A DNA stretch of 29,431 nt, taken from the IMG/VR virus record IMGVR_UViG_3300043172_000618, positions 1-29,431 of that record; one strand, 5' to 3'. How positions within the stretch are numbered: the first letter of the stretch is position 1; every line of letters starts with the position of its first letter. Below are positions 20,518 through 28,800 of this stretch, in pieces. The position numbers and the translations under genes are program-made. The stretch comes from a virus. The notes below the pieces were generated by a model that was given only the letters and a program-made list of their open reading frames with translations, searched no databases and had not been told where the DNA came from.

Positions 20518-22383
20518 ATGAGTAATGAAGTAAAGCAAAAATACGCACCATCTGTAACTTATCAAGCAAGTGCAGGAATCTCCGCAGATTCTTTTTCAGC
20601 AGGAGCAAGCATTGTAAATGACAATGATGCGAATGGTTATGACACAATAGATATGTATGTTGTCGTCACAGGTGCTCCGCCTTCTGCTGCTTCATGTGAA
20701 TTATGGGAAAATAACAGTACTGATGATTCTGTTTACGGTTCTGATGAATTTTCTTTAAGTGTTGAAATTCCAACATCAGTAGGACTTTTTCATTTAGGTT
20801 CTGTGCTACTCTCAAAGTTTTCAAAATATAAATTAAAGGCCATTGGTTTTGGTTTTACAGCTTCATTAATGGGCGTCCCCCAATTACCTGAGATTGTTGG
20901 TGATGCACTTGAAGGTGATGTGACAAAGGCGGGAGATAATGTTTTTACTGGTGAAAACACTTTTGAAGGAAATGTTAACTCAGGCCCGTTAGATTTTGTA
21001 AGTGGAACATCAATCCCAACAATAGATGGGCAGTTAAGATATTTGTCTGGTATAACAGGGTTATCTGGAAAACAATTTGCATATTTTGATGTTGCTGTGA
21101 AGTATTTTCTATCGTATGATACATTGCCAACAGTTGATGGGGTCGTTCTAACTTACAATGCTGACAATGACGATTTTGATTGGGCCGTTCCTTCTGCTGG
21201 AACTATTGCTGACAACTCCATTTCAGCCATAAAAATGAATTCTACAAATTCTCCAGCGGATAATCAAGTTCAATCATATGACGAAGCTACTGGGGGGTAT
21301 ACCTGGGTTGACCAGGCAGACGGAGCACCACCAACAATACAAGCCGCTGACCCAACATCAGCAAGTTCTGTAGGTTGGCATTGCGCCCTCACATCAGGGC
21401 ACACATTTTACAAATCCGCAGAGGGTTTATTTAATGTGAGCACAGGAGAATACACTGCAGACCCATCTGCTGCACCTACTTTAGTAAGTGCAACCATTCC
21501 AACTTCAGGAGACACAATAACTCTTGTATTTTCAGAAAATGTAGAAGCAGGTTCAGGAGGAAGTGCTGGATTTACGTTATCAACACCTACTGATGTTATG
21601 ACATATTCAAGTGGTGATGGTACTGATACAATAGTATTTACTCTGGCCTCCACTATTAATAGTGGTGATACTCCAACAATTGGGTACACACAGCCTACTG
21701 ATGGATGGGAAGCCACAACTGGTGGAGTTGATGTTGAATCCTTTTCAGGCTCCTCTGTTGTAAATAATTCCACCCAAGAAAGCTCTTCAACATTAACAGC
21801 ATTTATCGCAGGGTCAGAAGATGATGGTGATCCGTTATCTACTGGTTCTGGTACAGTATCAATTACTGGAATGACTCATGCAGAAGATCATGATTCAGGT
21901 GCTGATGGGGCTCTGCTAAATGACGGGGCTGATGATTATTTTGACATACAGACAAGTGGAAATATTGATTATGGGGTTGGAAAAATTAGTTTTTATCTTT
22001 ACCCAGAACAATCACAAACATCCCGTCAATACAGATACTTGTTCTCAGATGCAGCAGATTACCACGCATTTTGTTTATTGCATGAAGCTGATGACAGATT
22101 AAGGTTCAGGACTACTGATGGAAGTGCTTATTTTGATGCTGCTGTATCTACTGATTTATTAACCCAAGATACCTGGCATTTAATTGAATTTACGTGGAGT
22201 GATGTTGCAAATGAAGTAACACTTAGAATAAATGGCGGAACTGTCCAAACTGCGGCAATAACATTTTCAGGAGCCACAGAAGGAACTAATTTTAGATTTA
22301 CGGCTGGTTCTGCGGCAGGAGCTACAAGTTATTATGGTAGGATTGATACAGTATCCATCTTTTCAACAACTACGGAGGCGTAA
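20518..22383 (+). CDS. Fibre-like protein: anchor, Ig/SwmB-like and LamG-like domains
   Basis: A 621-residue protein with AAGGA 12 bases before the ATG. Residues 1-about 125 form an anchor domain that recurs as a separate gene at 23348. A middle stretch has collar-like DVTKAGDNVFTGENTFEGNV residues, common in fibre shafts. About 318-415 (APTLVSATIPTSGDTITLVFSENVEAGSGG and on) is a SwmB-like beta repeat. About 450-620 is a LamG/concanavalin-like domain (SFYLYPEQS, WHLIEFTWSDVANEVTLRINGG). LamG domains bind glycans, so a surface-binding role is likely. The gene lies between chaperone and tape measure, an unusual place for a fibre. Confidence 0.75.
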   Translation: MSNEVKQKYAPSVTYQASAGISADSFSAGASIVNDNDANGYDTIDMYVVVTGAPPSAASCELWENNSTDDSVYGSDEFSLSVEIPTSVGLFHLGSVLLSKFSKYKLKAIGFGFTASLMGVPQLPEIVGDALEGDVTKAGDNVFTGENTFEGNVNSGPLDFVSGTSIPTIDGQLRYLSGITGLSGKQFAYFDVAVKYFLSYDTLPTVDGVVLTYNADNDDFDWAVPSAGTIADNSISAIKMNSTNSPADNQVQSYDEATGGYTWVDQADGAPPTIQAADPTSASSVGWHCALTSGHTFYKSAEGLFNVSTGEYTADPSAAPTLVSATIPTSGDTITLVFSENVEAGSGGSAGFTLSTPTDVMTYSSGDGTDTIVFTLASTINSGDTPTIGYTQPTDGWEATTGGVDVESFSGSSVVNNSTQESSSTLTAFIAGSEDDGDPLSTGSGTVSITGMTHAEDHDSGADGALLNDGADDYFDIQTSGNIDYGVGKISFYLYPEQSQTSRQYRYLFSDAADYHAFCLLHEADDRLRFRTTDGSAYFDAAVSTDLLTQDTWHLIEFTWSDVANEVTLRINGGTVQTAAITFSGATEGTNFRFTAGSAAGATSYYGRIDTVSIFSTTTEA

Positions 22384-22479
22384 ATGGGTAACATGGTTAT
22401 AAATTCCTCTGGTTCGCCTGTTAGGGTTGGGGCTGCAGGCAATCCTTGGATTGCTACTTCACCACCCCCACCTTCCTGA
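22384..22479 (+). CDS. 31-codon start of a fibre gene, ended by in-frame TGA
   Basis: ATG 22384 has GGAGG at about 22373-22377, a good ribosome binding site, inside the end of the previous gene. The 31 codons read MVINSSGSPVRVGAAGNPWIA-type residues and end in SPPPPS, then TGA at 22477-22479. The following codon, GTG 22480, is in the same frame and begins a long ORF without its own ribosome binding site. The likely original gene was one unit of 309 codons. Readthrough, reinitiation or a nonsense mutation remain possible. Confidence 0.5.
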   Translation: MGNMVINSSGSPVRVGAAGNPWIATSPPPPS

Positions 22480-23313
22480 GTGGAAGATCAATACGTGTCC
22501 CCAGTTGGGGATGGTGAAGCTAATGTTGGAAATGGCGGCAATAGAAATTCATATAGAGGAATGTATTGGACAGGTGAAACAAGGAAAGTGTGTGGTGGAA
22601 GTGTCCGTTTAACACCTAATGGGGATTTGAGCGCTCTCACATATCGTGTATCTGTGTGGTCTGTTGATTTAACTGATAATTTAAAATTAGTGTCTGAACT
22701 TGCGTATATAAATATTAATGGTTCAGATATAATATCTGGTTTTAACGATTTTACTTTCGATACCCCAATAACAGTTATAACTGGAGCCGCGGTTATATTA
22801 ATATCACGAGAAGATGTTGGAACTGAAAGTGCTGTTAATTTTATTAATGTGTGGAATAGTTATGATGAATCAGATTTGGAAAGCAAGCAATGGAATATTC
22901 ATTACCATTCAAATGGGGACATGGCTGGTAGAGATATTGGGGATGAAGATCAACCTGAGTATTTTACGTGTGATTGGAAATTAACAGCATATAATGAAAC
23001 CATTGCAGCAAATTTAGAATATCCAAACATGCCAGAAGATATCATGACTTCAGAAGCAAGTTCAACTTCTGTATTGATTGAATGGGAGGACAGGTCTGCT
23101 AATAATGTTGTTTTAGATTATTACAATATATACAGTTATAATACAAGTACAGGAGTTTTAACATTGGTAGATACTTCTGAAACAACTTCTTACACGCATG
23201 AGGGCTTGTCTCTTGGCACGTACACATATGTTGTAACTGCAGTGTCCACATCAGGAAATGAGGGGTATCATTCTTTAATGAATGGAACCAATTGGCAAAC
23301 AACATTATCATAA
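22480..23313 (+). CDS. Fibre-like protein with C-terminal FnIII domain, stop-interrupted
   Basis: A 277-residue ORF that starts with GTG immediately after TGA in the same frame. No ribosome binding site is seen in the C-rich sequence before it. Residues 1-about 180 form a beta-rich domain (DGEANVGNGGNRNSYRGMYWTGE, ITVITGAAVILISREDVG) of unknown family. About 185-277 is a fibronectin type III domain: PEDIMTSEASSTSVLIEWEDRS, YNIYSYNTSTG, TYTYVVTAVSTSGNEG. A hairpin (22498-22511) lies 19 bases after the TGA. The probable real start is ATG 22384, giving one fibre with the preceding short ORF. Confidence 0.6.
   Translation: MEDQYVSPVGDGEANVGNGGNRNSYRGMYWTGETRKVCGGSVRLTPNGDLSALTYRVSVWSVDLTDNLKLVSELAYININGSDIISGFNDFTFDTPITVITGAAVILISREDVGTESAVNFINVWNSYDESDLESKQWNIHYHSNGDMAGRDIGDEDQPEYFTCDWKLTAYNETIAANLEYPNMPEDIMTSEASSTSVLIEWEDRSANNVVLDYYNIYSYNTSTGVLTLVDTSETTSYTHEGLSLGTYTYVVTAVSTSGNEGYHSLMNGTNWQTTLS
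22498..22511 (+). other. Hairpin shortly after the in-frame TGA
   Basis: TCCCCAGTTGGGGA has five GC-rich pairs around a four-base loop AGTT, starting 19 bases after the TGA at 22477-22479. Such a hairpin can slow ribosomes and favour readthrough. It also fits the loose geometry of bacterial selenocysteine elements, but the protein context (SPPPPS before, VEDQ after) has no redox motif, so I do not call selenocysteine. Confidence 0.35.
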
Positions 23314-23347
23314 TAAAAGCAATTGTTTAATTAGTGAGGGGTTTTAA

Positions 23348-23728
23348 ATGGCTGATGTTAAGATAACATACGATGCTGCAATAGAATACCAGGAATCAGA
23401 TGCAATATCTGCAGATTCTTTTTCAGCAGGGGCAAGCATTGTAAATGACAATGATGCAAATGGGCATGCATATATTGACATGTTTGTGGTTGTCAGTTCA
23501 CAACCATCCTCTGCAGCTAAGTGTGAATTATGGGAAAATAAAAGCATGGATGATATAATCTATGGACAGGATGAATATGTGTCAAGAATCCCAATTCCAG
23601 CTTCAGCAGGGACGTATCATTTAGGAGTAGTACCATTATCGAAATTTTCAAAATTTAAATTAAAAGCTATTGATTATGGTTTCACAGCTTCATTAATTGG
23701 AGTTCCCCAGCAAACGGAGATTAATTAA
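23348..23728 (+). CDS. Stand-alone fibre anchor domain
   Basis: A 126-residue protein with GAGGGG about 11 bases before the ATG. It is a clear paralogue of residues 1-125 of the protein encoded at 20518; both hold ISADSFSAGASIVNDNDANG, SAA-CELWEN and a FSKFKLKAI-xFGFTASLxGVPQ ending. At the DNA level 51 of 53 bases agree between 20584-20636 and 23411-23463. In the longer gene the domain goes on into a fibre; here it ends in TAA and is directly followed in frame by GTG 23729. It probably attaches an adhesin to the particle or to other fibres. Confidence 0.75.
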   Translation: MADVKITYDAAIEYQESDAISADSFSAGASIVNDNDANGHAYIDMFVVVSSQPSSAAKCELWENKSMDDIIYGQDEYVSRIPIPASAGTYHLGVVPLSKFSKFKLKAIDYGFTASLIGVPQQTEIN

Positions 23729-25111
23729 GTGAGTCGCTTTCTTAGAAAATTATGGAAACAGAAGCCCAGTCAATGGGGTGGACTTTCTGCAGTTAAGCGG
23801 GCTGTTGCTGAGAATTGCGAATCTTTATATGGAATTAACAGCTCCAATATTTTGTTTGTTTTTCCTTTTTGGGAACGTGCGGGTTCTGTAATTCATGATT
23901 ATGGGTCATTTTCCATTAATTTACTTCGCACGGAAACTGCACATACATTGTGGGGCGGGAAAGGATTGTCTTATGATGGACTGGATAATTTACAAGTTCA
24001 GACTTTGGCAACTCCTGAATTAATTAATTCAAGCGGAGAGTACCATTTTGTAAAAGGGTTTCTTCAGAACGTTGAAAATTTTGATAGCGATGCTGTGCAG
24101 AATTTGGCACGGCAAGCCAATAAATATTTCACTGTTTTAAATACTGGAGCGTTAAAATTCACAGAGTCTACTTATGGAACTGATTGTGACGCTCAGTCCA
24201 ACGCTGATCTATTGCAAGATGCCTCAGAATTTGCTGTTTCGTATAATTACAGGGGTGGTGGCATACTTCCAAGTTTATATTTAAATGGCGAAGAAATGGA
24301 CTACGCTTCGCGAGCAGCGGGGACAGCAGGGGCCAGTACTGCAGGAGACATACTTGGAATAGGGTGCGCTCCTGGGGATGTTTTGAATTCCCAATTTTAT
24401 GGGAGAATTGATTGTACCTATAGATTCAGTCAAAATTTAAAATCAGAACAGGTAGCGTTAATTGATGACAATCCTTATGGACTGCTTGCTCGTGTTCCGC
24501 AGGTAGTTTATTTTCTTCCCACAAATGTAGTTTCCCTGGAGGACGATGTAACAGTTGCTACTTTACGTGGGTCAGAGTTAATGATTGTTGGAGAAGTGCT
24601 ATCAGATGATATAAATGACATTTATGTCCATAGTTCAGAAACTTTCACACAGGGAGTTACATTAACTGATGACATTAACGCACTTTCCGTAAGTAGTGAA
24701 GAATCCATTATTGTTGGTGAGGTACTTAATGATGATATTACCTTAATCAATGCCGTAAGTACAGAATCTTTTGTATATGGGGCAATTCTCACAGATGATG
24801 TTGTTGCGATGCGCCTAATCAGCTCAGAGAGTGTGATTAAAGGCGAAGTGTTTACAGACAATGCTCACATTCTGGAATTATTGAGCACTGAGGAATTATT
24901 GACAGCATTTATACTCACTGACGACATTCAGCAACTTATTTTAGCAAGTTCTGAAACAATGGGAAGTTCGTCAGGTTTTGAGGACACTGTAAAAATCATC
25001 ACGGTTGCATCGTCTGAATACATGGGAATTTTAAGAATCATTGTGAATCCTTTAATTCAGGATGTTGAAGAATATAAAATTAATGATGTAAGAGGTTATG
25101 AAATTCAATAA
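23729..25111 (+). CDS. LamG-like protein with eight 21-residue repeats
   Basis: A 460-residue protein. GTG 23729 lies directly after a TAA in the same frame as the upstream anchor gene, with GGAG nine bases before. Residues 1-about 250 are LamG-like, ending in the phage-typical NPYGLLARVPQVVYFLP (about 248-264). From residue 268 to 435 come eight repeats of 21 residues, with a conserved LTDDI-like start and an SSES-like part 13 residues on. Such repeats fit a beta-solenoid or fibrous stalk. The N-terminal domain may bind glycans. I infer an adhesin that joins the anchor encoded just upstream. Confidence 0.75.
   Translation: MSRFLRKLWKQKPSQWGGLSAVKRAVAENCESLYGINSSNILFVFPFWERAGSVIHDYGSFSINLLRTETAHTLWGGKGLSYDGLDNLQVQTLATPELINSSGEYHFVKGFLQNVENFDSDAVQNLARQANKYFTVLNTGALKFTESTYGTDCDAQSNADLLQDASEFAVSYNYRGGGILPSLYLNGEEMDYASRAAGTAGASTAGDILGIGCAPGDVLNSQFYGRIDCTYRFSQNLKSEQVALIDDNPYGLLARVPQVVYFLPTNVVSLEDDVTVATLRGSELMIVGEVLSDDINDIYVHSSETFTQGVTLTDDINALSVSSEESIIVGEVLNDDITLINAVSTESFVYGAILTDDVVAMRLISSESVIKGEVFTDNAHILELLSTEELLTAFILTDDIQQLILASSETMGSSSGFEDTVKIITVASSEYMGILRIIVNPLIQDVEEYKINDVRGYEIQ
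24530..25033 (+). repeat. Eight 63-bp coding repeats
   Basis: Eight consecutive 63-base units start at 24530, 24593, 24656, 24719, 24782, 24845, 24908 and 24971, each one 21-residue repeat. The conserved amino acids are [VI]L[TSN]DD[IV] at positions 2-7 and S[ST]E[ST] around position 14-17, with a Gly in position 21 in most. The DNA has drifted, so the repeats are old rather than freshly copied; no insert of a different length is seen. Confidence 0.75.
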
Positions 25112-25125
25112 TAAGGAGATTAAAA

Positions 25126-25548
25126 ATGGCTTCAGCCTACGCAAACAGATTTTTTCACAAATTGTTAGATTACATTGATGGAGTTACCTATAAAATTATT
25201 TTAATGAATACTGGGTTTACTTTTGACCCTGATGCTCATCACAATTATGCGGATGTCAGTGCGAATGAATTGGCAACAGGAAATGGCTACACCCAGAATA
25301 CGAAAGAACTTGCAAATCCAGTTCTAACTGAGGATGACACGAATAATCGTGCAACTTTAGTTTTTGATGATGCTACATGGACAGCGAGTGGTGGCCCAAT
25401 TGGGCCTACTGCTGGAGCCATTATTTTTATGGAGAGTGAAACAGATGACCCAATTGTCAAATGGATTGAACCAGCTTCAGAACTTACTTCTGTTGATGGT
25501 GCTCCTTTGATCATTAATGGCATTGGCATTACTTTACAGGGCGCATAG
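25126..25548 (+). CDS. Conserved small structural phage protein
   Basis: A 140-residue protein with AAGGAG 10-15 bases before the ATG. YKIILMNTGFTFDPDAHHNYADVSANELATGNGYT, then LANPVLTEDDTNNRATLVFDDATWTASGG and a beta-strand C-terminus match a common phage structural family, with a GTGYTxGGxxL and DDxxWxAS pattern. Such proteins are found close to tail fibre and tape measure genes. Its exact place in the particle is unknown. A perfect 14-bp palindrome (25393-25406) in the DNA corresponds to the GPIGP codons. Confidence 0.75.
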   Translation: MASAYANRFFHKLLDYIDGVTYKIILMNTGFTFDPDAHHNYADVSANELATGNGYTQNTKELANPVLTEDDTNNRATLVFDDATWTASGGPIGPTAGAIIFMESETDDPIVKWIEPASELTSVDGAPLIINGIGITLQGA

Positions 25549-25559
25549 TGAGGTTCTAA

Positions 25560-25880
25560 ATGGGAAAGAGTGCAGTTACTATATACAAAGGAAGAGAAAA
25601 CATAATTCCCAAAAAATTATCGTTCAAAGGAGTTTTTGTGGCTTTGGACTATGTTACTAAAATGCAATTAGTTGTTAACAGTATTATTCTTGCTGACAGC
25701 TCTGAAGATGCAGAAGCATTTGATTGGGATACTGGAGTTGACGGGGAAGTTTATATTAAAGTTGGGGAATTAGCAACTTTCCCAGTAGGAACACATAAAC
25801 CTTATCTAATTGTGTTTGATGCGGCTAATGACAATGGTATTAATTACGGTCAAATTTCATTTAAAGTATTACAGGATTAA
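25560..25880 (+). CDS. Small beta-rich structural protein, tail-associated
   Basis: A 106-residue protein that follows the previous one by 11 bases, with a weak GAGG upstream. The sequence alternates beta-like stretches (AVTIYKGRENIIPKKLSFKGVFVALDYVTKMQLVVNS) and ends in VLQD. It looks like the small Ig-like proteins that accompany the family of its left neighbour in other phages, but I cannot name a family. Three bases separate it from the tape measure ATG, so both are co-translated. Confidence 0.6.
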   Translation: MGKSAVTIYKGRENIIPKKLSFKGVFVALDYVTKMQLVVNSIILADSSEDAEAFDWDTGVDGEVYIKVGELATFPVGTHKPYLIVFDAANDNGINYGQISFKVLQD

Positions 25881-25882
25881 TC

Positions 25883-28800
25883 ATGACTGACAAGCAATTA
25901 ACATTGGGAACCTTATTTACTGCAAAAGTCCACGAAAGCTTTGCTAAAGAAATGCAAAAGCTCCGCAGCACTGTTAATGGGCTTGTCAAAGATATGAAAA
26001 ATCTGGAAAAAGCCTCTAAAAGTGTTGCTGACAATACCAAAAAAGTGGAAAAGGAGCAAAAAAAGGGAACAGTCACAGTTAATAAATATTCCAAAGCCAT
26101 GAACTCTTTGTTAAAGTCCATGAAAACCGTAGCCTCTTACGGTGGGGCGGCTCTTATCATTCGTGGACTCACTCAGGCCATGACTAACGGCCTGAGTGTC
26201 ATCATGGAATATGATCAAGGATTAAAGAACCTGCAAGCCATTTCAGGAGCATCAAATGCTCAGTTGGAACTGATGGGTGACAAGATGGAGTATGTTGCCA
26301 CAATCACCAAATTCTCCACCACAGAGCTTGCAGAAGGAATGGTTTTATTAACTCAGTCTGGTTTCTCTGCTGGAGAATCAATTGCTTCTCTTGACGCTGT
26401 TACTACCTTGGCTACTGGTACATTGTCAACCATGTTAAGCACTACTGACTTAATGACAACATCCATACGTGCTTTTGGATTGGAGGCAGTTGAATCAGGA
26501 AGAGTGGCTGACATATTTGCAAATGCTGTTAACAAATCAAAAGCAACTATTGATAAATTTAGAACTGCATTTAACTATGTGGCTTCTGCAGCATCCCAGG
26601 CAAATGTAAGTATTGAAGAAGTATCCGCAGGAATGATGACCCTGTTTAACAATGGAATGAGAGCCAGTTCTGTTGGAACAGGGCTAAGACAGGTGCTTGC
26701 TCGTTTAGTTGCTCCCAGCAGCAAATTACGTGCAGCATTTGATGAATATGGAATTGCCTTAGATCAGATAACACCAAAAACTCACGGTCTGGAAAAAGCT
26801 TTAGAAAATTTAGCACCCGTTTTAATAGATAATGAAACAGGATTAGTTGATATGGCTAAAGCATATCAACTATTTGGATTGCGGGGAGCTCAAGCAATCT
26901 CCATATTAATCAAATCAATAAATACAGGAGCATTTGAAGAAGCAATTGAAAGAGTTTATGAAGTTGGAACTTCTGCAGAAATGTCAGCAAAGCAGCAAGA
27001 AGGATTGGCTGTTAGATGGAAGCAATTAAAAGACAGGGCAGGTGTTTTGTCAGTGGCAGTAGGAAAGCGAGGGGTTGCTGGGGCTATGGGAGCTGTTATT
27101 GATGCTGGAAGACTTTTATTAGCTCTAATGATTGATTTTGTTAATTCTGATATTGGAGGAACTGTAACCACCATTGGCTTGGTTACTGCTGCAATTTATG
27201 GATTGGGCATTGCAGGAGGCGTTGCAGCAGCAGCATTAGGGCCATTGCTTGCGGGAATTATGGCTTTTGTGGGGCCAGTAACTGCTGCTGTCAGTGCCAT
27301 TGCTGCATTAGGTGTTGCAGTAGTTGCCCTTACTACCGCAGAGCAGCGTTTAGCTGAAACTACTGAAAAAGAAATTGAAACTCAGTTAGCCACTGCCAGT
27401 GCTTTGCAAATACACAGTGCAAATTTAAAAAAATTAGAAACTAAATATGCTGAAGGTGGTCGCCATGTTACAGCTTACAGAGCAGCAATAGAGCGATTAG
27501 GTGTGGAATATCCAGAATTGCAAGACAAATTAAATGAATTTGGGAATGATTTTGAAGCTGTGCATGAACTTTTAAAAACCACAGAAATAACAGCAGCAGC
27601 AAAAGCAGCAAATCTTGCTGTAGAGAACATTAAAAGATATCATAAAGCTTATGTAGAGAATTTAAAAGTGTTAGAAAGTACCCGTGCTCGCTATGTTGCG
27701 GAACAGAAAGCATTAGGTGAAGTAGGGGCTGCTGAAACATCTCCAGCAAAACAATTTAAAAATGAAACAAAAACGTTGGATAACTTAGCCAAGACGTACC
27801 AATTATATATAAAAGCAAATTACGATTCCCAGAGAGCGCAGGGATTGACTCTACGCGCCATTAAAGATGCTAATGGGGAGAAATTAAGAGAGCTTGGATT
27901 GACCAAAGAAGCTATTGTTTACATTGCTACAAAAGCTATTCCAATGTACAAACAATATGCTCGTGATATTGCTTATGCAGAAAAAGCAAAGACCAGTAAA
28001 AATTTAGGTGCTGAGAAGAAGGTAAGAGAAGCTGCTTTTAAATCAGAATTAAAGTTGTTGAATGCTAAATTGGCTCTTACTGAAGAAGTGCATAAAAAAG
28101 AAGCTCTTCTTAAAAAAGCACAAATTACTGATAGTGAGAACAGGGCTAACAAAGAATTAGCAATAGATAAAGAACTTGCTGATAAAATATACACTAATAA
28201 AGATAAAGAATACAAAGCACTGGCTGAGAAATATGCTAAATTAGAAGAAGGAAATGAAAAAACTAAGTCAGCAAAATTTGTGGAGTTTCAGAATAAAAGA
28301 AAATTACTTGCTTTGAAGCACGACACTGATGTAGCTAAAAACGCACTGAAAGTATTTAAAGATAATTTAAAAACCCAAGCTAAAACTGAGAAAGCCACTC
28401 TAAAAACTAAGATAAAAAATGCAAAAGCAGAACTTACTGCGGTAAAAGATATTGCTGCAAAAGGGGCAGAATCTGTCAGTGCCTGGGAAGACATGAAGCT
28501 GCTTCAAGTTAAAGAGAGATTAGCATCTGAAATGGGTTATGAGCATCAGGCGATTTTAGATTCTGCTAAAATTAAACGTGATGCCGCAGTACACCGTTTA
28601 AAAATTGAAAAAGAAGCATTGAAAGAAACAGAGGCACTTTGGTTAGCATTTCCTGAAGCATTTGCACATGCTTTTGAAACAGCCTCATTGAAAGTTAAGA
28701 AAGCTGAAAAGGCTGTGGATAATACTACACAGGGCATGAGAAATGCTACTAAAGAAGTTGAACATTTACGAAGTGCCTGGGACAAAATACAAAAACAGAC

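Noticed and set aside
22477-22479. Alternative genetic code in which TGA is sense
   Set aside because: Several other genes here end at TGA in tight stop-start overlaps (for example 2161, 12804, 17438, 18426, 20080), so TGA is a normal stop; the case at 22477 is local.
22477-22511. Selenocysteine at the TGA with a bacterial SECIS-like hairpin
   Set aside because: The loop distance is compatible, but the protein context is a proline-serine stretch of a fibre with no redox motif, and no other selenium gene is seen.
25393-25406. Perfect 14-bp palindrome GGCCCAATTGGGCC
   Set aside because: It lies within a well-conserved coding region as codons for GPIGP; without a second copy there is no reason to call a site.
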